This document shows positions 45,496 through 55,869 of a DNA stretch of 64,000 nt, one piece after another. Under the pieces are notes generated by a model. The model saw only the letters and a program-made list of their open reading frames with translations, was not told where the DNA came from and did not search any database. How positions within the stretch are numbered: the first letter of the stretch is position 1; each line of letters starts with the position of its first letter. The stretch covers positions 18,793 through 82,792 of the forward strand of contig NZ_JACEFC010000002.1 in the NCBI RefSeq assembly GCF_014180715.1, written 5' to 3'. The position numbers and the translations under genes are program-made. This DNA is from Nocardioides stalactiti. GTDB taxonomy: Bacteria; Actinomycetota; Actinomycetes; Propionibacteriales; Nocardioidaceae.

Positions 45496-46737
45496 TCAGC
45501 TGTAGTCGGCGGACGCTCGCTTCGCCATGTCGAGGAAGGAGCGGCGGCCCTCGAGGTTCTCCTCGAGCTCCTTGATCCGCTTCTGGTCGCCGGCGGCGCG
45601 AGCCTTCTCGAGCTTGGCCTCGGCCTCGGCGATGGCGGTCTCGAGCTTGACGACCATGTCGTCGGCACGAGCCGACTTCTCGGGGTCGGTGCGCTTCCAG
45701 TGCTCGTCCTCGACCTTGCGGATCGCCTGCTCGACGGTGCGCATCCGGCCCTCGAGGTCCTTGATGCGGTCGCGGGGGACCTTGCCGGCCTCGTCCCAGC
45801 GGTCGGCGACGTCGCGGAAGCTGCGCTTGATCGCGTCCAGGTCGCCGGTGCCGTCCTGGAGCGCGGGCAGCAGTGCCTCCGCCTCGACGATGAGCTGCTC
45901 CTTCACCGCGGCGTTGGCAGCGAACTCCTCGTCGAGCGCGGCGTTGGCGGCGTCGCGGGCACCGAAGAAGGTGTCCTGGGCGCCGCGGAAGCGCTTCCAC
46001 AGCTCGTCGTCGACTCCCTTCGGCGCCGGACCGGCGGCCTTCCACTGCCGCATCAGCTCGCGGTACTGGCCGGCGGTGGGCCCCCACTCGGTGGAGGATG
46101 CGAGGGCCTCGGCCTCCCTGGCGAGGCGCTCCTTGACCACACGGGCCACCTCGCGCTTCTCGTCCTGCTCGGCGAAATGGACCTTGCGTGCCTTGGTGTA
46201 GGCCGACCGTGCGGAGGAGAACCGCTTCCACAGGGCGTCGTCGGCGGCCTTGTCGATCCGCGGCAGCTGCTTCCACTGGTCGAGCAGCTCACGGAGCCGG
46301 TTGGCGCCGTTCTTCCAGTCACGGCCCTGAGCGATGCCCTCCGCCTCAGCCGCGAGCGTCTCCTTCTGCTCCTTGGCCTCGGTGTTCTTGCGGGCCTTCT
46401 CGGCCCGGCGCGCCTCGCGCTGGGTGGCGATGACGGGGCCGAGCTCGTCGAGCCGGGCACCGAGGCCGGCGAGGTCGCCGACCGCGTGGGCGTCGACGAG
46501 CTGGGCCCGGACGGTCTTGACCGCGCTGACGGCTTCCTCGGGTGACAGCACGCCCGAGTTGACCCGCTTGTGGAGCAGGTCGACCTCGAGCGCGAGCGCT
46601 TCATAACGTCGTACGTAGAACGCCATCGCCTCCTCGGCGGTGGCATCAGGCATCTGTCCGACCGAACGTTCACCGTCGGCGGTCTTGACATAGACGGTGC
46701 CGTCGCCATCGACGCGGCCCCACTCGCTGGCAGTCAC
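45496..46737 (-). CDS. DUF349 repeat protein
   Basis: 413 aa, almost entirely helical and charged. Four DUF349-like units recur, each with a W-K or W-G motif (GRDWKNGANRLRELLDQWKQL, STEWGPTAGQYRELMRQWKAA, LKRSF-like region, then a coiled-coil end). Function is unknown, though RNA or nucleic-acid binding is often suggested. The GTG at 46737 follows minus-strand TAGCAT by 8 nt; the frame upstream to 46824 is not used. Confidence 0.87.
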   Translation of the reverse strand: MTASEWGRVDGDGTVYVKTADGERSVGQMPDATAEEAMAFYVRRYEALALEVDLLHKRVNSGVLSPEEAVSAVKTVRAQLVDAHAVGDLAGLGARLDELGPVIATQREARRAEKARKNTEAKEQKETLAAEAEGIAQGRDWKNGANRLRELLDQWKQLPRIDKAADDALWKRFSSARSAYTKARKVHFAEQDEKREVARVVKERLAREAEALASSTEWGPTAGQYRELMRQWKAAGPAPKGVDDELWKRFRGAQDTFFGARDAANAALDEEFAANAAVKEQLIVEAEALLPALQDGTGDLDAIKRSFRDVADRWDEAGKVPRDRIKDLEGRMRTVEQAIRKVEDEHWKRTDPEKSARADDMVVKLETAIAEAEAKLEKARAAGDQKRIKELEENLEGRRSFLDMAKRASADYS

Positions 46738-46783
46738 AATGGGCAATGCTAAGGGAGAGGTGCCTGGCCGATAGGGTGGGTCG

Positions 46784-47512
46784 GTGCTGATCGCTGGCTT
46801 CCCCGCAGGACCGTGGGGCACCAACTGCTACGTCGCGGCCACCGCCGCGGGCGCTGAGTGCGTCGTCATCGACCCCGGCAAGGACGCTGCGCCGGGCGTG
46901 GCCGAGGTCATCCGGGAGCACCGGTTGAAGCCGGTCGCCGTCCTGCTGACCCACGGCCACATCGACCACATGTGGAGCGTGACCCCGGTCGCCGGGACGT
47001 ACGACGCCACCGCGTGGATCCACCCCGAGGACCGGCACCTGCTGTCCGACCCGCTGGCCGGGATCTCGCGCGAGTCCGCCGCGATGATGCTCGGGATGCC
47101 GGAGGGCAAATTCGAGTTCGCCGAGCCCGACGACGTCCGCGAGCTGGCCGACGGCGTCGACCTGGAGCTCGCCGGCCTGCGGTTCGTCGTCGACCACACG
47201 CCCGGCCACACGCCGGGTTCGGTCACGTTCCGCACGCCGTACGACCACGCCGACGTCAGCGAGGTCATGTTCTCCGGCGACCTCCTGTTCGAGGGCTCGA
47301 TCGGGCGGACCGACCTGCCGGGTGGCGACCACCCGGCAATGCTGCGCAGCCTGGCCAGCAAGGTGCTGACCCTGCCCGACGACATCGTGGTGCTCCCCGG
47401 GCACGGCGGCCAGACGTCGATCGGACGTGAGCGCGCGATCAACCCCTTCCTGCGCGAGCTCCAGGACCCCGTCGATGGCGGCACCGCAGGACGAGTCACC
47501 CGAGGTCTGTGA
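46784..47512 (+). CDS. MBL-fold (glyoxalase II-like) metallohydrolase
   Basis: 242 aa. LLTHGHIDHMWSVTPVA is the metal motif, with further ligands in VDHTPGHTPGSV, FSGDLLFEGSIGRTD and VLPGHGGQTSI. It resembles glyoxalase II-type thioester hydrolases and sits directly before hisS in many actinobacteria. Substrate unknown. The GTG at 46784 follows TAGGGT (46772-46777) by 6 nt. Confidence 0.9.
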   Translation: MLIAGFPAGPWGTNCYVAATAAGAECVVIDPGKDAAPGVAEVIREHRLKPVAVLLTHGHIDHMWSVTPVAGTYDATAWIHPEDRHLLSDPLAGISRESAAMMLGMPEGKFEFAEPDDVRELADGVDLELAGLRFVVDHTPGHTPGSVTFRTPYDHADVSEVMFSGDLLFEGSIGRTDLPGGDHPAMLRSLASKVLTLPDDIVVLPGHGGQTSIGRERAINPFLRELQDPVDGGTAGRVTRGL

Positions 47513-47524
47513 GTTGAGCCAGAG

Positions 47525-48889
47525 TTGAGCAAGCCCGCACCGCTGAGCGGTTTCCCCGAGTTCCTGCCTGCGCAGCGGGTGGTCGAACAGCACGTCGTCG
47601 CGACGTTGGCGGCGACCTTCGAGCTCCACGGCTTCGCCAACGTGGAGACCCGCGCCGTCGAGCCGATGGACCAGCTGCTGCGCAAGGGCGACACCTCCAA
47701 GGAGGTCTACGTCCTCAAGCGGCTGCACGACGAGACCGGGGACGCGGGCATGGGCCTGCACTTCGACCTGACCGTCCCGTTCGCCCGCTACGTGCTGGAG
47801 AACGCCGGCAAGCTCGAGTTCCCGTTCCGCCGCTACCAGATCCAGAAGGTGTGGCGCGGCGAGCGGCCGCAGGAGGGCCGGTTCCGGGAGTTCCTCCAGG
47901 CCGACATCGACATCGTCGGTCGCGACGTGCTGCCGTTCCACCACGACGTCGAGGTCACCCGGGTGATGCTCGACGCGCTGCGCCGACTGACGTTCCTGCC
48001 GGGCTTCCGGCTCCAGGTCAACAACCGCAAGCTGATCCAGGGCTTCTACCTCGGGCTCGGCGCGAGCGACGTCGACGAGGTCATGCGCCTGGTCGACAAG
48101 CTCGACAAGCTGCCGGCCGAACAGGTGGCGAAGCTGTTGGTGGCCGACGCCGGTCTGAGCGAGGAGCAGGCCGCGCAGTGCCTGGCGCTCGCCACGATCC
48201 GCACCTCCGACGACTCCTTCGTCGAGCGGGTGCGTGCGCTCGGCGTCGAGCACCCGCTCCTCGACGAGGGCCTCGACGAGCTCGCCCGGTTGGTGCGCGG
48301 TACGACGGCGCTGGCGACCGACAAGGTCCGGATCGAGGCCGACCTGTCGATCGCCCGTGGCCTCGACTACTACACCGGCACCGTCTTCGAGACCCGGCTC
48401 GACGGCTACGAGTCGCTGGGCTCGATCTGCTCCGGGGGTCGGTACGACGCCCTCGCGAGCGACGGCCGTACGACGTACCCGGGCGTCGGCATCTCCCTCG
48501 GCGTGAGCCGGGTGCTGGTCCCGCTGGTCCAGCGTGGCGTCGTGACCGGGGACCGATCGGTGCCGAGCGCCGTCCTGGTGGCCCTGAGCGACGAGGAGTC
48601 CCGCGACCAGGCGGACGCGGTCGCCACTGCGCTCCGCGAGCGTGGCATCGCCTGCGAGGTCGCTCCGTCGGCGGCCAAGTTCGGCAAGCAGATCCGTCAC
48701 GCCGACCGGCGTGGCATCCCCTACGTGTGGTTCTCGACCACCGACCCGGATGCACCGGGCGGCGTCACCACGCACGAGGTCAAGGACATCCGCAGCGGAA
48801 ACCAGGTGCCGGCCGACCCGGCGACCTGGGAGCCTCCTGCAGAGGACCTGCGACCCGCCATCACCACCATCAAGGAGACAGACCAGTGA
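47525..48889 (+). CDS. hisS: Histidyl-tRNA synthetase
   Basis: 454 aa. Class II motif 1/2 regions ([30 protein letters not shown]) and the HisA motif [12 protein letters not shown] are present, with an anticodon-binding C-terminal domain. The only in-frame start after the upstream stop is TTG at 47525, 12 nt past the MBL gene, with a weak GAG-rich ribosome site. A TTG start may keep expression low. Confidence 0.95.
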   Translation: MSKPAPLSGFPEFLPAQRVVEQHVVATLAATFELHGFANVETRAVEPMDQLLRKGDTSKEVYVLKRLHDETGDAGMGLHFDLTVPFARYVLENAGKLEFPFRRYQIQKVWRGERPQEGRFREFLQADIDIVGRDVLPFHHDVEVTRVMLDALRRLTFLPGFRLQVNNRKLIQGFYLGLGASDVDEVMRLVDKLDKLPAEQVAKLLVADAGLSEEQAAQCLALATIRTSDDSFVERVRALGVEHPLLDEGLDELARLVRGTTALATDKVRIEADLSIARGLDYYTGTVFETRLDGYESLGSICSGGRYDALASDGRTTYPGVGISLGVSRVLVPLVQRGVVTGDRSVPSAVLVALSDEESRDQADAVATALRERGIACEVAPSAAKFGKQIRHADRRGIPYVWFSTTDPDAPGGVTTHEVKDIRSGNQVPADPATWEPPAEDLRPAITTIKETDQ

Positions 48890-50658
48890 TCCGCACCCAC
48901 GACGCCGGCGCCCTGCGCGCCGACCACGTCGGCCAGACCGTGACCCTCGCCGGCTGGGTGGCCAACCGGCGTGATCACGGCGGGGTGGCGTTCATCGACC
49001 TCCGCGAGGCGAGCGGTGTCGTCCAGGTCGTCATCCGTGACGAGGCCGTCGCCCACGCGCTGCGCGCCGAGTACTGCCTCAAGGTCACCGGTGAGGTCAC
49101 CGCCCGCAAGGAGGGCAACGAGAACCCGAACCTCCCCACGGGCGCGATCGAGATCGTCGCCACCGACGTGGAGGTGCTCTCGGCGGCCGCGCCGCTGCCG
49201 TTCCCCATCAGCGACCACGTCGAGGTGGGGGAGGAGGCGCGCCTGCGCCACCGCTACCTCGACCTGCGTCGCAGCGGCCCCGGCGGCGCCCTGCGCCTGC
49301 GGAGCAAGGTCAACCGCGCTGCCCGCGAGGTGTTGGACAACCACGGCTTCGTCGAGATCGAGACCCCGACGCTGACCCGCAGCACGCCGGAGGGTGCGCG
49401 CGACTTCCTGGTGCCCGCCCGGCTCCAGCCCGGCAGCTGGTACGCCCTGCCGCAGAGCCCGCAGCTGTTCAAGCAGCTGCTGATGGTTGCCGGCATGGAG
49501 CGCTACTACCAGATCGCACGTTGCTACCGGGACGAGGACTTCCGCGCCGACCGGCAGCCGGAGTTCACCCAGCTCGACGTCGAGATGAGCTTCGTCGAGC
49601 AGGACGACGTGCTCGCCCTGTCCGAGGAGATCCTGGCCGCCCTGTGGTCGCTCGTCGGCTACGACCTGCCGCGCCCGATCCCGCGGATGACCTTCGCTGA
49701 CGCGATGGCCCGGTTCGGCTCGGACAAGCCGGACCTGCGGATGGGTCAGGAGCTCGTCGAGTGCACGGCGTACTTCAAGGACACCCCGTTCCGCGTCTTC
49801 CAGGCCGAGTACGTCGGCGCCGTGGTGATGCCGGGCGGCGCGAGCCAGCCGCGCAAGCAGCTCGACGCCTGGCAGGAGTGGGCCAAGCAGCGGGGTGCCC
49901 GCGGTCTGGCCTACGTGCTGGTCCAGGAGGACGGTGAGCTCGGCGGCCCGGTCGCCAAGAACCTGTCCGACGAGGAGAAGGCGGGCCTGGCCGCGCACGT
50001 CGGCGCACAGCCCGGCGACTGCGTGTTCTTCGCTGCCGGCGCCACCAAGTCGAGCCGGGCGCTCCTCGGCGCCGCGCGTCTGGAGATCGGCCGCCGCGGC
50101 GGTCTCATCGACGAGAGCGCGTGGAGCTTCGTCTGGGTCGTCGACGCGCCGCTCCTCGAGCCGGCTTCCGACGCGACCGCTGCGGGTGACGTCGCCGTCG
50201 GCCAGGGGGAGTGGACGGCGGTGCACCACGCCTTCACCAGCCCGCAGGAGCCCGAGACGTTCGACCAGGACCCGGGCAACGCGCTGGCGTGGGCCTACGA
50301 CATCGTCTGCAACGGCAACGAGATCGGTGGCGGCTCGATCCGTATCCACCGCGAGGACATCCAGAAGCGCGTGTTCGCGCTGATGGGCATCGGTGAGGCC
50401 GAGGCGGAGGAGAAGTTCGGCTTCCTCCTCGAGGCGTTCAAGTACGGCGCCCCGCCGCACGGCGGCATCGCGTTCGGCTGGGACCGGATCACGGCGCTCC
50501 TCGCGGGCACCGACTCGATCCGCGAGGTCATCGCGTTCCCCAAGTCCGGTGGCGGGTTCGACCCGCTGACGGCAGCGCCTGCGCCGATCAGCCCGGAGCA
50601 GCGCAAGGAGGCCGGGGTCGACGCGGTTCCTGCGGAGGATGTCGCGCCGGAGGCCTGA
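48886..50658 (+). CDS. aspS: Aspartyl-tRNA synthetase
   Basis: 590 aa, bacterial type with OB anticodon domain (1-105), class II core ([40 protein letters not shown]) and the GAD insertion (about 285-420), ending with motif 3 GIAFGWDRI. The GTG start overlaps the hisS stop (GTGA). Discriminating versus Asn-tolerant behaviour cannot be read here. Confidence 0.96.
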   Translation: MIRTHDAGALRADHVGQTVTLAGWVANRRDHGGVAFIDLREASGVVQVVIRDEAVAHALRAEYCLKVTGEVTARKEGNENPNLPTGAIEIVATDVEVLSAAAPLPFPISDHVEVGEEARLRHRYLDLRRSGPGGALRLRSKVNRAAREVLDNHGFVEIETPTLTRSTPEGARDFLVPARLQPGSWYALPQSPQLFKQLLMVAGMERYYQIARCYRDEDFRADRQPEFTQLDVEMSFVEQDDVLALSEEILAALWSLVGYDLPRPIPRMTFADAMARFGSDKPDLRMGQELVECTAYFKDTPFRVFQAEYVGAVVMPGGASQPRKQLDAWQEWAKQRGARGLAYVLVQEDGELGGPVAKNLSDEEKAGLAAHVGAQPGDCVFFAAGATKSSRALLGAARLEIGRRGGLIDESAWSFVWVVDAPLLEPASDATAAGDVAVGQGEWTAVHHAFTSPQEPETFDQDPGNALAWAYDIVCNGNEIGGGSIRIHREDIQKRVFALMGIGEAEAEEKFGFLLEAFKYGAPPHGGIAFGWDRITALLAGTDSIREVIAFPKSGGGFDPLTAAPAPISPEQRKEAGVDAVPAEDVAPEA

Positions 50659-50664
50659 CATCGA

Positions 50665-50694
50665 CGGAAGGCCTCCCCTCGGAGGGGCCTTCCG
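50665..50694 (+). terminator. Terminator after aspS
   Basis: CGGAAGGCC / GGCCTTCCG, a perfect 9-bp stem with a 12-nt loop 6 nt past the stop codon. Confidence 0.8.
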
Positions 50695-50833
50695 CCGGAC
50701 GCGGTGACCGTGACCACATCGTTACCGCTCGGTGATCCCCAACGCAGTCACGCTCGCCTAGAGTCACGGACGGCGCCTGCATCGGGCAGCGTGCTGCCGG
50801 GCCTGTCCGGCGACTGGCTGCGAAGGGGATCGG
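50695..50833 (+). promoter_or_regulatory. Promoter region of the oligopeptide transporter operon
   Basis: A TAGAGT -10-like box (50759-50764) and a GAAGGGG ribosome site before the ATG at 50834 are visible; the direct repeat GTGACC-GTGACC lies at about 50704-50715. No regulator gene is nearby. Confidence 0.4.
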
Positions 50834-51841
50834 ATGGCACTGCCGGCGACCGAGCTCGTAGGTCACGACGAGCAGAGCGCTCCGCCCTCGGAGGGTGAGC
50901 GACGTGCCATCGCCGGGCGGTCACCGCTCCGGATCGCGTTCGACCGGCTCCGCAAGGACCCGATCGCGGTCGTCTGCTTCATCGTCGTCCTCTTCTTCGT
51001 CCTGATCGCGATCTTCGCCGACCAGTGGTGCGACCTGCTCGGCGTCTCCACCGAGACCGTGCGCGCGAGCGACTTCATCGACTTCAGCAACCAGCTGCCG
51101 AAGAAGGGTCCGCCCAACCACGGCTTCGACCCCGAGCACCCGTTCGGCGTCGCCCCGGGCACCGGCACCGACAACCTCGCGGTCTGGATCAAGGGCTGCC
51201 AGACCTCGATGTTCCTGGCGACCATGGCAGCGGTGCTCTCGACGATCATCGGGGTGACGCTCGGTCTCATCGCCGGTTTCCTCGGCGGCATCGTCGACTC
51301 GATCATCTCCTTCGCCACCGACCTGTTCCTCACCTTCCCGTTCCTCGTCGGCGCGCTGGCGATCGCCCCGATCCTCAACGAGCGGTTCGCGACCGATCCG
51401 GAGAAGCTGCGCACGGTGAGCTTCTGGGCCCTCATCGCGATCCTCACGTTCTTCGGCTGGATGGGCGTGGCCCGCCTGGTGCGCGGTGAGGTGATCTCGC
51501 TGCGCGAGCGCGAGTTCGTCAAGGCTGCCCGGGTGATCGGGGCTCCGACGCGGCGGATCCTGGTCAAGGAGATGCTGCCCAACCTGATCGCGCCGATCGT
51601 CATCTCCTTCTCCCTCGGCCTGCCGGCCTACGTCGCCGCCGAGGCCGGTCTGTCCTACCTCGGTATCGGCGTCTTCCAGCGCGAGTCGTGGGGTCGGACG
51701 ATCGCCGCAGCCACCAACTGGTGGGAGCTCTACCCGCAGTACCTCCTCGCGCCGGTGATCGGCATCGCGATCCTCGTGGTCGCCCTCAACCTGCTCGGCG
51801 ATGCGATTCGGGACGCGTTCGACCCGAAGACCCGCCGTTAG
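50834..51841 (+). CDS. Oligopeptide ABC transporter permease (OppC/DppC type)
   Basis: 335 aa. The first helix (VVCFIVVLFFVLIAIFA) is separated from the rest by an external loop with HPFGVAPGTGTDNL, as in OppC. VKAARVIGAPTRRILVKEML is the EAA loop that contacts the ATPases. First gene of the operon, ahead of the binding protein. Confidence 0.93.
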   Translation: MALPATELVGHDEQSAPPSEGERRAIAGRSPLRIAFDRLRKDPIAVVCFIVVLFFVLIAIFADQWCDLLGVSTETVRASDFIDFSNQLPKKGPPNHGFDPEHPFGVAPGTGTDNLAVWIKGCQTSMFLATMAAVLSTIIGVTLGLIAGFLGGIVDSIISFATDLFLTFPFLVGALAIAPILNERFATDPEKLRTVSFWALIAILTFFGWMGVARLVRGEVISLREREFVKAARVIGAPTRRILVKEMLPNLIAPIVISFSLGLPAYVAAEAGLSYLGIGVFQRESWGRTIAAATNWWELYPQYLLAPVIGIAILVVALNLLGDAIRDAFDPKTRR

Positions 51842-51899
51842 CACCCTTCGTCGGCGGCCTGACCGTGCCGCCAACGCAACAGAAAGAAAGGCTGGACAC

Positions 51900-53696
51900 A
51901 TGAAACGCACCAAGGCGTTCGCCGCCGGCATCAGCGCCACCGCGCTGGCGCTGACCCTCGCCGCTTGTGGAGGAGGAGGCGACGACGACACCTCGTCCAA
52001 CTCCGCCAACAACGACGACCTCAGCAAGGGCGCGACGACCTCGGGGGGCAAGAACCCCGACGCCGTGGGTCCGGCCCCCGAGCTCGAGGGCCAGCAGGAG
52101 GGCGGCGAGCTCACCGTCCTCGCCCCGGACCCGGACGACGGCCCCGCGCTGCTCGACCCGGCCGCCCTGTGGTCGGTGACCGACAACGGCATCGCGCAGG
52201 ACCTCCTGTTCCGCTCGCTCACCACGTTCCGCCAGGGCGAGGACGGCAGCTACGAGCTCGTCCCCGACCTCGCGACCGACCTCGGTACGCCCAACGAGGA
52301 CTTCACCGAGTGGCGATTCACGCTCAAGGACGGCATCAAGTGGGAGACCGGCGACCCGGTCACCGCTGAGGAGGTCGCCTTCGGCATCAAGCGTTCCTTC
52401 GACGGCGACGCGTTCGCCACCGGCCCCGGTACGTCGTACTCCAAGCCGTACTTCGAGGGCGGCGAGGACTACAACGGTCCGTACGCCTCCGGCGACGACT
52501 TCCCGGGTGTCACGGTCGAGGGCAACGACATCGTGATGAAGTTCAGCACCCCGTTCCCGGAGATGGACTACTACTCCATCTTCCCGGCGATCGGCCCGGT
52601 CCCGCTCGACGCCAAGGCTGCCGACTACGGTCTCAACCCGCTGTCGACCGGCCCCTACAAGGTCGAGCGCTTCGTCCCGAACCAGGAGCTCGTCCTGGTC
52701 CCCAACGACCAGTGGGACCCGGCCACGGACCCTGCTCGTCGCCAGCTCGTGGACAAGTACACCTTCAAGTTCGACTTCAACCCGCAGATCGCGGGCGAGA
52801 CGGTCCTCAGCGACGCGGGTGCGACCACGGTCGTCACGGCCCTGCAGTCGACCGACTACAACAAGGCCCAGCAGGACGGCCTGACCGACCAGATCCTGGT
52901 CGGCCCGCAGCCCTGCACCGGCTTCGTGATGCCGAACTTCGACAAGATCCCCGAGGTCGAGGTCCGGCGCGCGCTGGCCTACGCCTACGACTACGAGAAC
53001 ATCTGGTCGGCCGCTGGTGAGGTCGTCGGTGTCACGCTCGCCAACGGCGTGACCGACCCCGACCTCGGCTTCGGCCTCCTGCCCCCGGGCATGGCCGGTC
53101 GTACGCCGTTCCAGGGCTTCGACGGCGAGGGCATCTCCTTCGACCCCGACAAGTCCAAGGAGTTGCTGGCCGAGGCCGGCTTCGAGCCGGGCGAGTACGA
53201 GGTCTCCTTCGTCTACGACGCGTCGACCCCCGAGGGCGAGGCGGCCGCGGAGCAGCGGCAGCGTGGCTACGAGGAGGGTGGCTTCGCGGTGAAGAAGTAC
53301 CCCTACACCGCGGGCAGCCTCTACGACGTGTGGACCGACCCGGAGAACGCGCTGTACAAGAAGATCAACCTTCTCGGTACGGCGTGGTGCCAGGACTGGC
53401 CGTCGGCCTCGACGTTCATGCCGGTCATCATCGGCACGGGCTCTGCCTACAACACCGGTAACTTCTCGGTGCCGGAGGTCGACGCCGAGATCGAGCGGAT
53501 CAAGCTCCTCCCGGTCGACGAGCAGGCGGACGCGTGGGGTGCCCTGGAGCAGTCGGCGATGACGGACTACCAGCCCGTCATCAACACCGGCTACTACCAG
53601 AACATCTTCGGCTTCGGCACGTCGATCCAGGGGCTCGCCAACGACACTTCCGTCGGTGGCGCGCCGGACTACCGCACCATCTTCATCAGCGAGTGA
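51900..53696 (+). CDS. Oligopeptide-binding lipoprotein (SBP_bac_5)
   Basis: 598 aa. The lipobox LTLAACG lipidates C23. Typical cluster C features are WRFTLKDGIKWETGDPVTAE, VAFGIKRSF and the lobe-crossing GPYKVERFVPNQELVLV. Ligand is probably a peptide, though nickel or sugars cannot be excluded. AAAGAAAGG precedes the ATG at 51900. A strong hairpin follows, allowing more binding protein than permease. Confidence 0.93.
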   Translation: MKRTKAFAAGISATALALTLAACGGGGDDDTSSNSANNDDLSKGATTSGGKNPDAVGPAPELEGQQEGGELTVLAPDPDDGPALLDPAALWSVTDNGIAQDLLFRSLTTFRQGEDGSYELVPDLATDLGTPNEDFTEWRFTLKDGIKWETGDPVTAEEVAFGIKRSFDGDAFATGPGTSYSKPYFEGGEDYNGPYASGDDFPGVTVEGNDIVMKFSTPFPEMDYYSIFPAIGPVPLDAKAADYGLNPLSTGPYKVERFVPNQELVLVPNDQWDPATDPARRQLVDKYTFKFDFNPQIAGETVLSDAGATTVVTALQSTDYNKAQQDGLTDQILVGPQPCTGFVMPNFDKIPEVEVRRALAYAYDYENIWSAAGEVVGVTLANGVTDPDLGFGLLPPGMAGRTPFQGFDGEGISFDPDKSKELLAEAGFEPGEYEVSFVYDASTPEGEAAAEQRQRGYEEGGFAVKKYPYTAGSLYDVWTDPENALYKKINLLGTAWCQDWPSASTFMPVIIGTGSAYNTGNFSVPEVDAEIERIKLLPVDEQADAWGALEQSAMTDYQPVINTGYYQNIFGFGTSIQGLANDTSVGGAPDYRTIFISE

Positions 53697-53725
53697 CCTC
53701 GCTGACGCGGTAGCCGCAACATCCA

Positions 53726-53760
53726 CGTGCTGGGTGGGGCCTCAGGCCCCACCCAGCACG
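53726..53760 (+). terminator. Strong intra-operon hairpin after the binding-protein gene
   Basis: CGTGCTGGGTGGGGCC-TCA-GGCCCCACCCAGCACG, a perfect 16-bp stem with a 3-nt loop. It has no T-run, so it may act by partial termination and 3' end protection. Confidence 0.8.
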
Positions 53761-53797
53761 GTGGCCGCAACTCTTCTTGTCCCGGAGGGACCTCTCG

Positions 53798-54799
53798 ATG
53801 TTCTCTTTCCTCGTCAAGCGGGTCCTCGCCGGCTCGCTGATCGTGGTGATGGTCTCGATCCTCGTCTACGCGCTCTTCTGGTACGGGCCCAAGAGCCCGG
53901 CGCTGGAGCTGTGCCGCCGGGACACCAACAACAGATGCACAGACGCGAAGCTCGTGGACTACGAGCAGAAGCTCGGCTATGACAACCCCATCTACTCCGA
54001 GTACGGCAAGTGGGCCAAGGGCCTGGTCTCGGAGCGGAAGATCGAGTTCGGGACCACCGAGTACGTCTGCGCAGCACCCTGCCTCGGCCTCTCCTACCGA
54101 GACCGCAGCCAGGTCACCGAACAGCTCAAGGACCGGTTCCCGGTCACCCTGAGCCTCGCGCTCGGCGCCTCGACCCTCTATCTCCTCATCGGGGTGTCGA
54201 CGGGCGTGCTCGCGGCGAGACGCAGAGGCACGCTCGCTGACAAGGTGCTGGTCGCCTCGACCCTCGTCTTCAGCTCGCTGCCCTACTACCTCGTCGCGCT
54301 CCTGAGCTTCCTGCTCCTGACCCTCTCGACCTCGGCGTTCCCCGAGGTGCAGTACGTCTCCTTCTTCGACAACCCAGCATCGTGGTTCTCCGGACTGTTG
54401 CTGGTGTGGCTGGTGATGGGCCTCTACGGCGCCACCGCCTATACCCGCTACTCCCGCGGCGCGATGGTCGAGGCGTTGAGCGAGGACTACGTCCGAACAG
54501 CCAAGGCCAAGGGGCTGAGATCGAGGACCGTCGTGTTCAAGCACGGGCTGAGGTCCGCGTTGGTGCCCGTGGTCACGATCTTCGGCCTCGACGTCGCCTT
54601 CCTGCTCTCCGGCACGGTGTTCACCGAGGCGATCTTCGACCTCGAGGGCATCGGCAAGTGGGGTGTCGAGGCCACCTACATCAAGGACCTTCCCGTCGTG
54701 CAGGCGACCTCGCTCATCCTCGCGGTGTCGGTCGTCGTCATGAACGTGATCGTCGACATCGTCTACAGCGTGCTCGACCCGAGAGTGAGGCTTTCGTGA
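53798..54799 (+). CDS. Oligopeptide ABC transporter permease (OppB/DppB type)
   Basis: 333 aa with six helices and the EAA loop VRTAKAKGLRSRTVVFKHGL. The external loop after helix 1 has two CxxxC-like pairs (LCRRDTNNRC and CAAPC). GGAGGGA precedes the ATG at 53798. Its stop overlaps the first ATPase gene (GTGA). Confidence 0.93.
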   Translation: MFSFLVKRVLAGSLIVVMVSILVYALFWYGPKSPALELCRRDTNNRCTDAKLVDYEQKLGYDNPIYSEYGKWAKGLVSERKIEFGTTEYVCAAPCLGLSYRDRSQVTEQLKDRFPVTLSLALGASTLYLLIGVSTGVLAARRRGTLADKVLVASTLVFSSLPYYLVALLSFLLLTLSTSAFPEVQYVSFFDNPASWFSGLLLVWLVMGLYGATAYTRYSRGAMVEALSEDYVRTAKAKGLRSRTVVFKHGLRSALVPVVTIFGLDVAFLLSGTVFTEAIFDLEGIGKWGVEATYIKDLPVVQATSLILAVSVVVMNVIVDIVYSVLDPRVRLS

Positions 54800-55869
54800 C
54801 GTCGGTCGAGGGCAACGAGCCCTACCTCAAGGTGACGGACCTGACGGTCCGCTTCCCGACGGCCGACGGCCTCGTCCAGGCGGTGACCGACCTGTCCTAC
54901 GGCGTCGACCTCGGCAAGACCCTGGGCATCGTCGGTGAGTCCGGGTCCGGCAAGTCGGTGTCGAGCATGGCCGTGCTAGGCCTGCACGACCGCCGTTCGG
55001 CCCAGATCGACGGGTCGATCGTGGTCGGCGGCACCGAGGTGGTCGGCCTGTCCGAGGACAAGATGCGGTCGCTGCGGGGCAACTCGGTCGCGATGATCTT
55101 CCAGGACGCGCTGGCCGCGCTCCACCCGTTCTACAAGATCGGCAAGCAGCTCTCCGAGGCCTACCTCGTCCACCACAAGGGTGCGACGAAGCGGGAGGCC
55201 CGAGCGCGCGCCATCGAGATGCTCGACCGGGTCGGCATCCCGCAGCCGGACCGTCGGGTCGACAACTACCCGCACCAGTTCTCCGGCGGCATGCGTCAGC
55301 GCGCGATGATCGCGATGGGCCTGATCAACAACCCGTCGCTCCTCATCGCCGACGAGCCGACCACCGCGCTCGACGTGACGGTGCAGGCCCAGATCCTCGA
55401 CCTGCTCCAGGACCTGCAGCGGGAGTTCAACTCCGCGGTCATCATCATCACCCACGACCTCGGCGTCGTGGCGGAGATGGCTGACGACGTCCTCGTCATG
55501 TACGGCGGCCGGGCGGTCGAGTACGGCCCGTGCAAGGACATCCTGACGCACCCGGAGATGCCCTACACCTGGGGCCTGCTCTCGAGCGTGCCCGACGTCA
55601 GCGCCGACACCAACGCCCGGATGATCCCGATCCCGGGCAACCCGCCCAGCCTGTTGGCACCGCCGACGGGCTGTGCCTTCCACCCCCGCTGCGTGCACGC
55701 GTCGAAGGTGCAGGGCGACCTCTGCCGGACGACCCTGCCCGAGCTGCTGCCCGGTGTCCGCGGCGAGAACCATCTCAAGCGCTGCCACCTGGCCAACCCC
55801 GACGCGATCTACGAGGCCGAGGTCCTCCCTGAGATCGCGCCCGAGATCATGGAGGGAGGGCTCCGTTGA
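54796..55869 (+). CDS. Oligopeptide ABC transporter ATPase (OppD/DppD type)
   Basis: 357 aa. Walker A GESGSGKSV, signature FSGGMRQRAMIA, Walker B SLLIADEPTTALD and H-loop IITHDLGVVAEM are intact. The C-terminal GCAFHPRC...C...C motif fits the Fe-S-binding tail of the family. The GTG start overlaps oppB. Confidence 0.94.
   Translation: MTSVEGNEPYLKVTDLTVRFPTADGLVQAVTDLSYGVDLGKTLGIVGESGSGKSVSSMAVLGLHDRRSAQIDGSIVVGGTEVVGLSEDKMRSLRGNSVAMIFQDALAALHPFYKIGKQLSEAYLVHHKGATKREARARAIEMLDRVGIPQPDRRVDNYPHQFSGGMRQRAMIAMGLINNPSLLIADEPTTALDVTVQAQILDLLQDLQREFNSAVIIITHDLGVVAEMADDVLVMYGGRAVEYGPCKDILTHPEMPYTWGLLSSVPDVSADTNARMIPIPGNPPSLLAPPTGCAFHPRCVHASKVQGDLCRTTLPELLPGVRGENHLKRCHLANPDAIYEAEVLPEIAPEIMEGGLR

Noticed and set aside
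45291..45668. Minus-strand frame with repeated RIRTFLS/RIRTYRC heptads
   Set aside because: The pattern is only the translation of the 21-bp repeat and it continues inside the DUF349 gene in a different frame.
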